Part shown: positions 8,550 through 17,371 of the stretch, in pieces | How the letters are laid out: each line of letters begins with the position of its first letter | Numbering within the stretch: position 1 is the stretch's first letter | From: Bradyrhizobium sp. Rc3b | GTDB lineage: Bacteria > Pseudomonadota > Alphaproteobacteria > Rhizobiales > Xanthobacteraceae | NCBI RefSeq assembly: GCF_900114915.1 | Contig: NZ_FOUS01000004.1 | Location: 62,001 to 126,000, forward strand | Reading direction: 5' to 3' | DNA: 64,000 nt | Notes under the pieces: model-generated | Seen by the model: the letters and a program-made list of their open reading frames with translations, nothing else | The model's database searches: none | What the model was told of the DNA's origin: nothing | Program-made: the position numbers and the translations under genes

Positions 8550-9320
8550 CTACTGCGCCAGTGCCAGAATTCCGCCGGCGAACGAATGCCACGCGGCGCT
8601 CTCGCTGATCGGCCAGTTCAGGACCTTCACCGCCAGCAGGGCCAGTGTGCCGTAGATGTAGACCGGATGCACGCGGCCTTCGCTGCGCCAGTCGCGCACC
8701 ATGGCGACGACGAGCAGAAGCGATGCGACGACGGCCGGCGCGATCGTCACCGGCACCGGCGGCGGGCCGGGCGGTCCCGGAGGCGCCAGGAACGTCAGGA
8801 ACCAGCGCGCGATCGCGGCATCGAGGATCGAGACCGCGGCGAGCAGCATCAGGCGCTTGTGAATCTCGGGCCTGCGCGTGTTCACGATCCCCAGCACGAA
8901 CACGATGGCGAAGAACGCAATCCCGCTCATCGGCACGATCGAGAAGCCGATGCCGGCCTCTTTCTGCCCGAGCGCGGCGGAGTGCTGCATCACGTGCACG
9001 GAGGCGAGGAAGCCGAAGATCGTCATCGCGGTGGCGAGCGACACGCCGGCGATGCCGAGTGAACGGTGATTGACCACGCGCCCCGAGGCCGCGAGCCAGG
9101 TCTGAAGCACGAAATAGACAGACCAGGTGAAGAACAACAGTCCGTGAAAGTGAATGACGGGGCTTGCGGACAGCGTCCGGTTGGCGAGCGGAACCCAATA
9201 GGTCGGTGCGAAGCCGAGAAATGCGGTGGCCGCGCAGGCCAGGGCCATATGCAGATAAAAATATCGCGCAGGCGACGCATCTCGCGCGCGTACACGACGG
9301 TCGTCGGTCAGAGTCGTCAT
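8550..9320 (-). CDS. multi-pass membrane protein, uncharacterised
   Basis: A 256-residue integral membrane protein from ATG 9320 (MTTLTDDRR). The frame is open far upstream, but that part is the reverse of the antiporter gene and is not real coding. About seven hydrophobic segments are visible, for example FYLHMALACAATAFLGFAPT, VIHFHGLLFFTWSVYFVLQT, and a C-terminal IYGTLALLAVKVL. Histidines sit in or next to membrane segments (HFHG, NHRSLG, HVMQH, EIHKR), as in haem- or metal-binding membrane proteins. A Pro-rich loop (APPGPPGPPPVP) is conspicuous. Function unknown. Confidence 0.8.
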   Translation of the reverse strand: MTTLTDDRRVRARDASPARYFYLHMALACAATAFLGFAPTYWVPLANRTLSASPVIHFHGLLFFTWSVYFVLQTWLAASGRVVNHRSLGIAGVSLATAMTIFGFLASVHVMQHSAALGQKEAGIGFSIVPMSGIAFFAIVFVLGIVNTRRPEIHKRLMLLAAVSILDAAIARWFLTFLAPPGPPGPPPVPVTIAPAVVASLLLVVAMVRDWRSEGRVHPVYIYGTLALLAVKVLNWPISESAAWHSFAGGILALAQ

Positions 9321-9360
9321 CAGGAATGAGTCTGGGAAGGTGGGGTTTGGTTCAAACCCC

Positions 9361-9395
9361 GCTGTCGTCCCGGGGCGCGAGCCCGGGACGACAGC
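9361..9395. terminator. strong hairpin between two minus-strand genes
   Basis: GCTGTCGTCCCGGG (9361-9374) is perfectly complementary to CCCGGGACGACAGC (9382-9395) with a 7-base loop. It lies just past the end of the antiporter gene on the minus strand. There is no long T-run after it, so it may be a processing or stabilising hairpin of the CGTCCCGGG repeat type rather than a strict intrinsic terminator. Confidence 0.55.
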
Positions 9396-9403
9396 CGAGA
9401 GAA

Positions 9404-10948
9404 TCATCCCCCCGCGCTCAATTCTGCGCGATCGAGCTCCTCTTCGAGCCGGTGGAAGGCATCGTCGCCGATCACTTCGGTGGCGCGGAGGTCGAAGATC
9501 GATTTGCGCGCGGCCGCGATGGCGCGGCGGCGCAGGGGATCGGCGGGCAGCTCGCCATTGGCGATGCCGCCGTTGGGATCGCTCCCGGCCTGCATCAGGA
9601 TGGCGCGATATTCGAGCCGCAGGATCTCCGCCTCCTCCGAGGGATCGCTCTCGATCGCATCGAGCGCGGCGCGATAGGCGACGGCGCGAGCGCGCGCGAC
9701 CTCGGTGCCGACGGGATCGTCGTCCCTGAGGCCGAACGCCAGGATCAGCGGCCGCAGCGTCAGGCCCTGGATCACCAGCGATCCCAGCACCACCGCAAAG
9801 GCGATGAAGACGATGAAGTCGCGATACGGGAAGTTCTCCGGCAAGGCGAAAGCTGTGGCAAGCGTGACGAGGCCGCGCATGCCGCACCAGGAGATGATGA
9901 GGCCGCCTTTGGGCGAGGCGACGGCCCTGGGGTCGTTCGGATGATAGATCCCCTGCGCGACCAGCACACGCAAGGTCGTGCGATAGAACGTCACCCAGGC
10001 GAGGCGCACCAGGATCACCGTCAGCAGGATCCAGGCCGCGGCCACGCAATATTCCCAGCGCACGTCCGCATCGAGCCGCGTCCAGATCGGCCGCATCTGC
10101 ATGCCGATCAGCATGAAGGCGAGCACGTTGAGCACGAACACCATGGTTTCCCACACCGCATAAGACGGCACCCGCAAACGTGCCGGCATGCGCGCCCCCG
10201 CCGTACGCGCCATGGTGATGGCGTAGACGACGATGGTGAGAATGCCGGACAGGCCGAGATGCTCCGCGGCGATCCAGACCATGAAGGTTGTGGCGAACTG
10301 CACGATGATCGCGCTCGGTGCTTCCTTGACCCGCTCCAGGAGCAGCGGGATGATGTAGCCCGCGAGCAGGCCGGCGACGACGCTGCCGACCAGTGCCAGC
10401 GCCATCGTCGGCGCGACCTGGCTCCATGTCAGATGCTCGGTGGCGATGGCACCGACCGCGATGCGGTAGATCAGAAGCGCACTCGCGTCGTTGAGCAGGC
10501 TTTCGCCCTCCAGGACTTTCACCATGCGGTGGGGCAGCTTGACCTGGCTCAGGATCGCGACCGCAGCGGCCGCATCGGGCGGTGCCACGATGGCGCCGAG
10601 CGCGACCGCGGCGGCCCACGGCATATCGGGCATCAGCCGGTGCGCGACGAAGGCGACGCCGGCCGTGGTCAGGCCGACCGCGGCGACGACCAGGGTCGAG
10701 ACCGGAACCCAATTGTTGCGCAGATCGCGCAGCGAGGTGTCGAAGGCGGCATCGAGCAGCACCGGTGCGACAAAAAGCGCCAAGGCCAGGTCCGGCTCCA
10801 GTGTCCAGGACGGGCTGGACGGCACGAAGGCGATCAGCGCGCCGCCGATGGCGAGAAAGGTCGGGTAGGGGACCTTGATCCGCCGTGCCAGCGCCGATAA
10901 GGCAACGGCGCCGAGCAGAAGCGCGATGATCCATTCGAATGTCGACAC
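9404..10948 (-). CDS. CPA1-family Na+/H+ antiporter (NhaP type)
   Basis: About 514 residues from GTG 10948, which has GGGGATC upstream; GTG 10981 in frame is the alternative and would add 11 residues. About twelve transmembrane helices are visible. The ion-binding helix reads GAIVAPPDAAAAVAIL and is followed by KVLEGESLLNDASALLIYRI, the ND-containing signature of the CPA1 exchangers. Later, WCGMRGLVTLATAFALP matches the family's GxRG motif. The cytoplasmic C-terminus of about 110 residues is mostly alpha-helical and charged. It exchanges Na+ or K+ for H+ across the inner membrane. Confidence 0.92.
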   Translation of the reverse strand: MSTFEWIIALLLGAVALSALARRIKVPYPTFLAIGGALIAFVPSSPSWTLEPDLALALFVAPVLLDAAFDTSLRDLRNNWVPVSTLVVAAVGLTTAGVAFVAHRLMPDMPWAAAVALGAIVAPPDAAAAVAILSQVKLPHRMVKVLEGESLLNDASALLIYRIAVGAIATEHLTWSQVAPTMALALVGSVVAGLLAGYIIPLLLERVKEAPSAIIVQFATTFMVWIAAEHLGLSGILTIVVYAITMARTAGARMPARLRVPSYAVWETMVFVLNVLAFMLIGMQMRPIWTRLDADVRWEYCVAAAWILLTVILVRLAWVTFYRTTLRVLVAQGIYHPNDPRAVASPKGGLIISWCGMRGLVTLATAFALPENFPYRDFIVFIAFAVVLGSLVIQGLTLRPLILAFGLRDDDPVGTEVARARAVAYRAALDAIESDPSEEAEILRLEYRAILMQAGSDPNGGIANGELPADPLRRRAIAAARKSIFDLRATEVIGDDAFHRLEEELDRAELSAGG

Positions 10949-11026
10949 GATGATCCCCGAAGCCGGTTTGAGCGGCGCCACAAGCTAGCACCAATCCGGC
11001 CGTATGACGGATAGTACGGCCGCGAG

Positions 11027-11074
11027 GCAAGACTTAAGGCAAGACTTAAGGCAAGGCTCAAGGCAAGACCGAAA
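11027..11074. repeat. 12-bp tandem repeat, four units
   Basis: Four head-to-tail units beginning GCAAGACTTAAG (11027), the first two identical, the third and fourth diverged (GCAAGGCTCAAG, GCAAGACCGAAA). The array ends 23 bp before the ATG of the TPR/LprI-like gene, in its 5' leader. Confidence 0.85.
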
Positions 11075-11097
11075 GCAGACGTCCGACAGCAACGAGC

Positions 11098-11862
11098 ATG
11101 CGTTTTCGAAAACTCATTCAATCGTCAGGTGCCGTATTGTTTTGCGCGCTGTCGCTCAATGCCGCCCGGGCTGCGACCGGCGGTGAGCCGGCTGCGGTGA
11201 TACAGGTCGATGTCGCCTCATGCCTCGCGGCGACCGCGGCGGACGACATGGACAAGGCCGTCACGGCCTGTGCCGCCGTGATCGACAATGAGAAGACGGC
11301 GAAGGGCGATCTGATCAAGGCACTGATCGCGCGCGCGGCGCTCTATGCGCGGCACGATCAGGTCGACCGCGCCATCGCCGACGACAGCCGCGCCCTTTTG
11401 CTCGACCCCGGGCTCGCGGACATCTGGAATGCGCGCGGCGAGCTCTGGCTGAAGAGGGGCGACAAGCCCAAGGCGGTGCAGGATTTCGGCGCGGCGCTGA
11501 AGCTCGACCCGAACCACGAGAAGGCCAAGGCCAATCACAAGGCGATGGCGCGCGAGCTGGAGCGGATCGGCGCGCAGATGGCGGTCGCCGGCAAGCCCAG
11601 CTTCAATTGCAGGCGTGCGGCCCGTGCCGTGGAGAAGGCGATCTGCGGCAACCGCGAGCTCGCCGATCTCGACCGCGAGATCTTTGCCTCCAATGCCCGG
11701 GTGATCCGGGAGGCGCGCAATCCGGCGGAAGCAAAGAACCTCCAGCGCGAGCAGGACGAGTTTATCGCCCGCCGCAATGCAGGGTACGGCCGGCCAGGAT
11801 ACGATCTGAAGAAGGCGATGCAGGAGCGACTGCAGCGACTGAATGGCGTGGACGGGCATTGA
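11098..11862 (+). CDS. secreted TPR protein with C-terminal LprI-like domain
   Basis: A 254-residue protein with a signal peptide (residues 1-28, VLFCALSLNAARA). The middle is helical with TPR-like repeats (ALYARHDQVDRAIADDSRAL, ELWLKRGDKPKAVQDFGAAL). The C-terminal 85 residues (FNCRRAARAVEKAICGNREL ... YGRPGYDL) follow the LprI/DUF1311 pattern of paired cysteines. Members of that family include a mycobacterial lysozyme inhibitor. The protein is paralogous to the next gene, and both end in a nearly identical GRPGYDL-K/R-K-x-MQERLQ-x-LN tail. ATG 11098 was chosen on signal-peptide position; no strong ribosome site is visible. Confidence 0.85.
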   Translation: MRFRKLIQSSGAVLFCALSLNAARAATGGEPAAVIQVDVASCLAATAADDMDKAVTACAAVIDNEKTAKGDLIKALIARAALYARHDQVDRAIADDSRALLLDPGLADIWNARGELWLKRGDKPKAVQDFGAALKLDPNHEKAKANHKAMARELERIGAQMAVAGKPSFNCRRAARAVEKAICGNRELADLDREIFASNARVIREARNPAEAKNLQREQDEFIARRNAGYGRPGYDLKKAMQERLQRLNGVDGH

Positions 11863-11870
11863 CGATTCTT

Positions 11871-11950
11871 CGCCTCTCCCCGCGTGCGGGGAGAGGCCGG
11901 AATTTGCGTCACCCTCACCCCGCCCTCTCCCGTAAGAACGGGGCGAGGGA
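11871..11950. repeat. dispersed repeat, CTCTCCCGC / GCGGGAGAG family
   Basis: CGCCTCTCCCCGCGTGCGG with GGGGAGAGG forms one hairpin, followed by CACCCTCACCCCGCCCTCTC. Other members lie at 13471, 17110, 47163 and 58914. It separates the two TPR/LprI-like genes. Confidence 0.75.
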
Positions 11951-12046
11951 GTACACGGGCCCGTGCGTCCCTGACAGGCCCGATTTGAACCCACCCTCTT
12001 TCTGCCGCGACAACGGTGAGAACCCGACGCCACGGAGCCCTATGCC

Positions 12047-13432
12047 ATGTGCGGCACGCATTCTTCCGCGCAAGCGCCTTCGCTTGCCAAAACCTCGCTT
12101 CGCGCCCTTCTTCTCGGGGCGGCGATGAGCCTCGTCCTTGCAGCCCCTGCCTCGGCGGGCACCGATTGCGTGATGGGCAGCAAGGCTGCTCCCGCGGAGC
12201 TGATCCCGGCCTGCACCGTCATCATCGACCAGAGCGCAAGCCCCGCGTCCGACCGCGCCGCGGCGCTGCTGGTTCGTGCCGACGCCAATGCGCGGACTTC
12301 GGGCGGCCTCACCCAAGCCCTGCGGGACATCGACCGCGCCATCGCAATCGACGGCAAGAATGCAAGGGCCTGGCGCCTGCGCGGCGACCTCTTGCGCGAG
12401 GCCGGCGGCGATCTCAACCGCGCGGCGGCGGATCTGAGCAAGGCGATCGAGCTCGATCCGCAGGATGCGGAGGCTTACGAGCTGCGCGGTGTCGTATACA
12501 CCACCCAGCGCAGGCTTGACCGTGCGCTCGCCGATTACGACCAGGCGATCAAGCTGAAGCCGGATGATGCACAGGCATGGTCCGACCGCGGCGTGAACTA
12601 CTATCTCGGCGGCGACAACGAGAAGGCGATCAAGGATCTCAGCGAGGCGCTGCGGCTCGATCTCAACCGTCCGCGCACCTACACCAACCGCGGCGCGGCA
12701 TACAAGAAGCTCGGCCAGCTCGACAAGGCAGTGGCCGACGACGGCGAGGCGATCAGGCTCGATCCGAAGGTGCCCGAATATTTTGACAATCGCGGGCTCA
12801 CCTATGCCGCCATGAAAGAGTACGACAAGGCGATCGCCGATTACGACCAGGCGCTGCGCCTGGCGCCCCGGCCGAACTTCTTCACCAACCGTGGCGATTC
12901 CTATCAGTTCAAGGGTGAGTTGGGAGCGGCGCTCAGCGACTACGACGCTGCGCTGAAGCTCGATCCGAATTTCGCGCAGACCTACAACAACCGCGCCGTG
13001 CTCTACAAGAAGATGGGCGAGCGCACGAAGGCGCTGGCCGATTACGAGACGGCGCTCAAGCTCGATCCCGGTAACGAGAATGCTGCCAACGGCCGCCGCA
13101 GCATGATCGCGGAGATCGCGAAATTCGGCGGTGAGCCGCCGCGGGCGCTGAATGCGGCGTCCGGCAATGGTCCGTCCTTCGCATGCGCGACGGCCAGGCG
13201 CGAGGTCGAGAAGGTGATCTGCGCCGATCCGCAGCTGGGCGTGCTCGACCGCCAGATCGCCGAGACCTACGAGCGCGTGCCGAAATCGGCGGGCAAGCGC
13301 TCGGCCGGCGAGCTGCGCAAGACCCAGCGCGATTTCCTTAGCCTCCGTAACGCCAGCTTCGGCCGGCCGGGCTATGATCTGAGGAAGGTCATGCAGGAGC
13401 GGTTGCAGAAGCTGAACGCGATGGAGAGCTGA
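12047..13432 (+). CDS. secreted multi-TPR protein with C-terminal LprI-like domain
   Basis: A 461-residue protein. Residues 1-38 contain a hydrophobic export signal (ALLLGAAMSLVLAAPASAG); ATG 12047 precedes it, and ATG 12125 (AMSLV) is a later option. About nine TPR units run from residue 60 to 350, with repeated A-x-L-x-P and NRG-x-x-Y signatures (YTNRGAAYKKLGQLDKAVAD, YNNRAVLYKKMGERTKALAD). The last 85 residues (FACATARREVEKVICADPQL onward) are an LprI/DUF1311-like domain. TPRs suggest protein binding in the periplasm. The gene arose by duplication with the upstream one and has gained TPR units. Confidence 0.88.
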   Translation: MCGTHSSAQAPSLAKTSLRALLLGAAMSLVLAAPASAGTDCVMGSKAAPAELIPACTVIIDQSASPASDRAAALLVRADANARTSGGLTQALRDIDRAIAIDGKNARAWRLRGDLLREAGGDLNRAAADLSKAIELDPQDAEAYELRGVVYTTQRRLDRALADYDQAIKLKPDDAQAWSDRGVNYYLGGDNEKAIKDLSEALRLDLNRPRTYTNRGAAYKKLGQLDKAVADDGEAIRLDPKVPEYFDNRGLTYAAMKEYDKAIADYDQALRLAPRPNFFTNRGDSYQFKGELGAALSDYDAALKLDPNFAQTYNNRAVLYKKMGERTKALADYETALKLDPGNENAANGRRSMIAEIAKFGGEPPRALNAASGNGPSFACATARREVEKVICADPQLGVLDRQIAETYERVPKSAGKRSAGELRKTQRDFLSLRNASFGRPGYDLRKVMQERLQKLNAMES

Positions 13433-13470
13433 GGAGCGTTGAAGAAGCCGAAGTCGCGCGGCTGGCTCGC

Positions 13471-13622
13471 TCACCTCTCCCGCTTGCGGGAGAGGTCGCC
13501 GCGATCGAAGAGCGCGGCGGGTGAGGGCTTTCTCCTCTTGGAGACTTCCTGCTAAAGCCTCGGGCAATCCCGACGCGGGGGCACCCCCACCCCAGCCCTC
13601 CCCCGCAAGCGGGAGAGGGAGC
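13471..13622. repeat. dispersed repeat, CTCTCCCGCTTGCGGGAGAG family
   Basis: A perfect hairpin CCTCTCCCGC TT GCGGGAGAGG near 13473-13494 and a second arm CCCTCCCCCGCAAGCGGGAG near 13593-13617. The 373 bp between the TPR gene and prpE hold this repeat and the prpE leader; I see no gene in that gap. Confidence 0.75.
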
Positions 13623-13805
13623 GCAGCGCCGATGCGGCAGCAATTGCGTCTCCACCAAAAGGCCCATCCTTTTCAGCTTGAACCGCGGCCCGTTCCCGGG
13701 AAAATACCTCTCAAACAAGGCCGGCACTTGATCCGGGTCATGGCGGGGCGACCGTCCGGCCGCAAGGTTCAAGGTCAGGCTGATAAAGGTAACGGGAGCG
13801 CGGGA

Positions 13806-15716
13806 ATGAACATCCAGGGCAAGAGCAATTACCACGAGGTCCATGCCCGCTCGCTGGCAGACCCCGAAGGCTTCTGGGCCGAGGCGGCGAAGGAGATCGA
13901 CTGGATCGAGCCGCCCAAATCGATCTTCGACCCCTCGCAGGGAACCTATGGCCGCTGGTTCACGGGGGGCGTCGTCAATACCTGCTACAACGCGCTCGAC
14001 CGCCATGTCGAAGGCGGCCGCGCCGACCAGGTCGCGCTGATCCACGATTCCCCGCTGGCGGGCAGCGTCACCAAATTCACCTATGCCGAACTGCTGAACG
14101 AGGTGCAGGCGCTCGCCGCCATCATGCAGGATTTCGGCGTCGCCAAGGGCGATCGCGTCATCCTTTATATGCCGATGGTGCCGGAGGCCGTGGTCGCGAT
14201 GCTCGCCTGCGCGCGGATCGGTGCGGTGCACTCGGTGGTGTTCGGCGGCTTTGCCGCGAAGGAGCTTGCGACCCGCATCGACGACGCGCAGCCGAAACTC
14301 ATCCTCTCCGCAAGCTGCGGCATCGAGCCCGGCCGCATCGTGCAGTACAAGCCGCTGCTTGACGAGGCGATCAGGCTTGCCGGCAGCAAGCCGAAGGCCT
14401 GCATCGTGCTGCAACGTCCGCAGCTCACTTGCGACCTGACCCCGGGGCGGGACTACGATTGGGCGAGCCTGCGCCGCAAGGCGATGAACGACGGCAAGAA
14501 GGCCGCATGCGCGGCTGTTGCCGCGACCGATCCGCTCTACATCCTCTACACCTCGGGAACGACTGGCATCCCGAAGGGCGTCGTGCGCGACAATGGCGGC
14601 CATCTCGTCGCGGTGAAATGGTCGATGTTCAACCTCTATGGCGTCAAGCCGGGCGAGGTGTGGTGGTGCGGCTCCGACATCGGCTGGGTGGTCGGCCACA
14701 GCTACATCGTCTACGGCCCGCTGCTGCACGGCGCGACGACCATCATGTATGAGGGCAAGCCGGTCGGCACGCCCGACGCCGGCGCGTTCTGGCGCGTGAT
14801 CTCGGAGCACAAGGCGGTCGCGTTCTTCACCGCGCCGACCGCGTTCCGCGCGATCCGGAAAGATGATCCGGAAGGAAAGTTCATCCGGCAATACGACCTG
14901 TCGAAATTCCGCACCCTGTTCCTCGCCGGCGAGCGTGCCGATCCGCCGACGGTCGAATGGGCGGAGCAGCAGCTGAAGGTGCCGGTGATCGACCATTGGT
15001 GGCAGACCGAGACCGGCTGGTGCATCGCCGGCAATCCGGTCGGGCTCGGCATGCTGCCGGTGAAGCACGGCTCACCGACGGTGCCGATGCCGGGCTACCA
15101 GGTCGACGTGGTCGACGAGGCGGCAAAGCCGGTCGGGCCCAACATCATGGGCTCGATCGTCATCAAGCTGCCGATGCCGCCGGGCTGCCTGCCGACCCTG
15201 TGGAATCAGGATGCGCGCTTCAGGGAGGCTTATCTCAGCGAATTCCCCGGCTATTACAAAACTTCCGACGCCGGCTACAAGGACGAGGACGGCTATGTCT
15301 TCGTCATGGGCCGCACCGACGACATCATCAACGTCGCCGGCCATCGGCTCTCCACCGGCGGTATGGAGGAGATCCTGGCCTCGCATCCCGATGTTGCCGA
15401 ATGTGCCGTGCTCGGCGTCAAGGACGCGATCAAGGGCGAGGTGCCGTGTGGCTTCCTGGTGCTCAAGGCCGGCGTGAAGCGTGCGCCCGCCGAGATCGAG
15501 AAGGAGATCGTCGCGCTGGTGCGCGACAAGCTCGGACCGGTCGCCGCCTTCAAGCTCGCCATCACCGTCGGCCGCCTGCCCAAGACGCGCTCCGGCAAGA
15601 TTCTGCGCGGCACCATCAAGAAGATCGCCGACGGCGAGTCCTGGACCATGCCGGCGACGATCGAGGATCCCAAGACGCTCGACGAGATCGGGGAGGCGCT
15701 GAAGGGGCGGGTGTGA
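13806..15716 (+). CDS. prpE: propionyl-CoA synthetase
   Basis: A 636-residue member of the acetyl-/propionyl-CoA synthetase group, the usual length for PrpE. ATG 13806 (MNIQGKSNYHEVHARS) is chosen because the upstream open frame is repeat sequence. Residue landmarks are the N-terminal YHEVHARSLADPEGFWAEAA, the P-loop TSGTTGIPKGVVR, the WWCGSDIGWVVGHSYIVYGP core, the WWQTETGW adenylate motif and the catalytic lysine in TRSGKILRGTIKKI near the end. The enzyme joins propionate and CoA through propionyl-AMP, feeding methylmalonyl-CoA or methylcitrate routes. It stands alone, so regulation cannot be read. Confidence 0.92.
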   Translation: MNIQGKSNYHEVHARSLADPEGFWAEAAKEIDWIEPPKSIFDPSQGTYGRWFTGGVVNTCYNALDRHVEGGRADQVALIHDSPLAGSVTKFTYAELLNEVQALAAIMQDFGVAKGDRVILYMPMVPEAVVAMLACARIGAVHSVVFGGFAAKELATRIDDAQPKLILSASCGIEPGRIVQYKPLLDEAIRLAGSKPKACIVLQRPQLTCDLTPGRDYDWASLRRKAMNDGKKAACAAVAATDPLYILYTSGTTGIPKGVVRDNGGHLVAVKWSMFNLYGVKPGEVWWCGSDIGWVVGHSYIVYGPLLHGATTIMYEGKPVGTPDAGAFWRVISEHKAVAFFTAPTAFRAIRKDDPEGKFIRQYDLSKFRTLFLAGERADPPTVEWAEQQLKVPVIDHWWQTETGWCIAGNPVGLGMLPVKHGSPTVPMPGYQVDVVDEAAKPVGPNIMGSIVIKLPMPPGCLPTLWNQDARFREAYLSEFPGYYKTSDAGYKDEDGYVFVMGRTDDIINVAGHRLSTGGMEEILASHPDVAECAVLGVKDAIKGEVPCGFLVLKAGVKRAPAEIEKEIVALVRDKLGPVAAFKLAITVGRLPKTRSGKILRGTIKKIADGESWTMPATIEDPKTLDEIGEALKGRV

Positions 15717-15724
15717 CGCGAAGC

Positions 15725-15799
15725 GTCATCCCGGGGCGGTCCGCAGGACCGAACCCGGGATCTCGAGATTCCGGTCCTGCGGACCGCCCCGGAATGACG
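15725..15799. repeat. dispersed inverted repeat, GTCATCCCGGGGCGG family
   Basis: GTCATCCCGGGGCGGTCCGC at the left pairs with GCGGACCGCCCCGGAATGAC at the right, with an inner AACCCGGGAT / ATTCCGGTCC region. A close relative is at 32503-32609. It starts nine bases after the prpE stop and may act as its 3' hairpin. Confidence 0.8.
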
Positions 15800-15862
15800 G
15801 TGTTGCCGACTTACAATCTCCTCATTCCGCGCTAAACAGGGCCGGCCAACAGGGGACCTCGT

Positions 15863-16132
15863 ATGCCACTCGCCGCCGCGCCGCGCCTGCTTGCAGCCTT
15901 AGCTCTCGCCATCGCTCTCTCCGCCTGCTCCGCGCGCTACCAGACGCCGGTGGCGGTGGGCGGCGACGATGACGATGCGGTCTGCCTGAGCCGGGGCAAT
16001 GCGCAGGGCTCGCCGGAATACGTGGCCTGCCGCAAGGATCGCGACGTGCAGCGCAACGCCGCCACCGCCCGTGCCGATCGCCGCCAGCGCGACCTCGGCG
16101 AATACATGTTGAACCATCCCGAGCGGCCCTGA
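15863..16132 (+). CDS. small lipoprotein, uncharacterised
   Basis: An 89-residue protein with a lipobox: hydrophobic LLAALALAIALSAC, with Cys22 as the lipidation site. ATG 15863 has AGGGGACC upstream. The mature part begins with an acidic run (GGDDDDAVCLSRG), has two further cysteines (AVCLS, VACRKD) and ends in charged residues (RADRRQRDLGEYMLNHPE). It is probably anchored to a periplasm-facing membrane leaflet. Small lipoproteins of this style are common and usually unassigned. No partner gene is evident. Confidence 0.8.
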   Translation: MPLAAAPRLLAALALAIALSACSARYQTPVAVGGDDDDAVCLSRGNAQGSPEYVACRKDRDVQRNAATARADRRQRDLGEYMLNHPERP

Positions 16133-16320
16133 GGGGGCGGCATTATCCTGCCGCGCCGCGCACCCCGCATTCGTGACTTCCGTGACAGATCTGCAACGCC
16201 GCGGCCAAATCGGGGCGGCCTCTGGCTGAATTGATCGAAGTCAAATCCTTCAGCGCCCCCTTTCTGTTCTGACGCTCATGTCGCGCAACGACGCGCGAGT
16301 GAAGGCTGAAGGGGATTGCA

Positions 16321-17067
16321 ATGCAGAGAACGACAAGAAACCTGGCGCGGCTTGCGACGGTTGGCGCGATGCTCGCGGGCACGTTTGCATCGGTGCAGGC
16401 TGCCGATCTGCCGGTCTACAAGAAGGCGCCGCCGCCGGTGGAGGCGTTCAATCCGTGGATGGTGCGTCTGCGCGTGCTCGGCGTGTTGCCGGATGCCGGC
16501 GGCTCGACCGTCAACGTGGTGGGTGTGCCCTCGCTGTCCTCGCCGAATTCCGGCCTTTCGATCAGCGACCAGGTCGTCCCTGAGCTCGACATCAGCTACT
16601 TCTTCACCAGGAACATTGCGGCCGAACTGATCCTCGGCGTGACCCGGCACTCGATCAGCGGCACCGGCTCGCTCGCCAACCTGCCGATCGGCAAGACCAC
16701 GCTGCTGCCGCCGACGCTGACGCTGCAATATCACTTCGACCAGTTCGGCGCGTTCAAGCCGTATGTCGGCGCCGGCGTGAACTACACCGTGTTCTTCAAC
16801 AATTCCGCGGCCAACACGCCTGCCGCAATCGCCGGTCCGCCCGCGATCGTCGCCACCACCACCAATTTGCACGTCAGCAACGCCTTCGGCGGCGCCGTGC
16901 AGTTCGGCTTCGACTACATGATCGACCGGCACTGGGGTCTCAACGTCGACGTCAAGAAGCTCTGGCTGCGTCCGGATTACAGCGCCACCGTCTCCGGCCT
17001 GCCGGTCACCGGCACCGCGCATATCGATCCGTGGCTGGTCGGCGCGGGCGTGACGTACAAGTTCTGA
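16321..17067 (+). CDS. OmpW-family outer membrane protein
   Basis: A 248-residue beta-barrel protein. The signal peptide runs to ASVQA (residues 1-28) and the mature protein begins ADLPVYKKAPPP, a start style common in rhizobial outer-membrane proteins. OmpW features are the VRLRVLGVLPDAGGS segment, the ELDISYFFTRNIAAELI strand pair, PTLTLQYHFD and FKPYVGAGVNYTVFF, and the C-terminal aromatic end VGAGVTYKF. The family forms a narrow eight-stranded channel for small hydrophobic solutes. ATG 16321 follows GAAGGGGATT. No neighbouring gene suggests the substrate. Confidence 0.92.
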   Translation: MQRTTRNLARLATVGAMLAGTFASVQAADLPVYKKAPPPVEAFNPWMVRLRVLGVLPDAGGSTVNVVGVPSLSSPNSGLSISDQVVPELDISYFFTRNIAAELILGVTRHSISGTGSLANLPIGKTTLLPPTLTLQYHFDQFGAFKPYVGAGVNYTVFFNNSAANTPAAIAGPPAIVATTTNLHVSNAFGGAVQFGFDYMIDRHWGLNVDVKKLWLRPDYSATVSGLPVTGTAHIDPWLVGAGVTYKF

Positions 17068-17109
17068 GGGGCGTTGCTTGGAGACAAGCTGTGGCCGCAG
17101 CCGACCCTG

Positions 17110-17257
17110 CACTCCCTCCCCCCTTGTGGGGGAGGGCGGGGGAGAGGGGTGGTCCAGGAAAAGGTGCGAGAGACTTGCGCGCGATGCTCTTGAGCTGATC
17201 GAGGGTGTCCCCGTGGGATACCCCTCTCCCTAACCCTCCCCCACAAGGGGGGAGGGA
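17110..17257. repeat. dispersed repeat, CCTCCCCC-TTGTGG-GGGAGG family
   Basis: ACTCCCTCCCCCCTTGTGGG with GGGAGGGCGGG forms one hairpin, and ACCCTCCCCCACAAGGGGGG at the right end is its inverted partner. Together with the terminator at 17306-17341 it fills the 304-bp gap between the ompW-like gene and the trcR-like gene. No gene is seen there. Confidence 0.75.
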
Positions 17258-17305
17258 ACGCAGCTCGCGTGTGGCGACATGCGTCGCATTCACTCAGCCG
17301 TTCTT

Positions 17306-17341
17306 ACAAACAAAAACGCGGCGGGATTTCCCGCCGCGTTT
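17306..17341 (-). terminator. intrinsic terminator of the trcR-like gene
   Basis: A perfect 13-bp inverted repeat, AAACGCGGCGGGA (17314-17326) with TCCCGCCGCGTTT (17329-17341), separated by two bases. Read on the minus strand it is followed by TTTTTGTTTG, a classic Rho-independent terminator placed about 30 bp after the stop of the minus-strand gene. Confidence 0.88.
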
Positions 17342-17371
17342 GCATTCGATGGTGAATGAACGAGAGAAGGA

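Noticed and set aside
9164..10900. A 578-codon plus frame opposite the antiporter
   Set aside because: Charged, repetitive composition, no start context, and it overlaps a confident CPA1 antiporter gene.
8550..11030. An 826-codon minus frame joining the membrane-protein gene to sequence overlapping the antiporter
   Set aside because: Only the part from ATG 9320 reads as a membrane protein. The rest is an out-of-frame reading of the antiporter gene.
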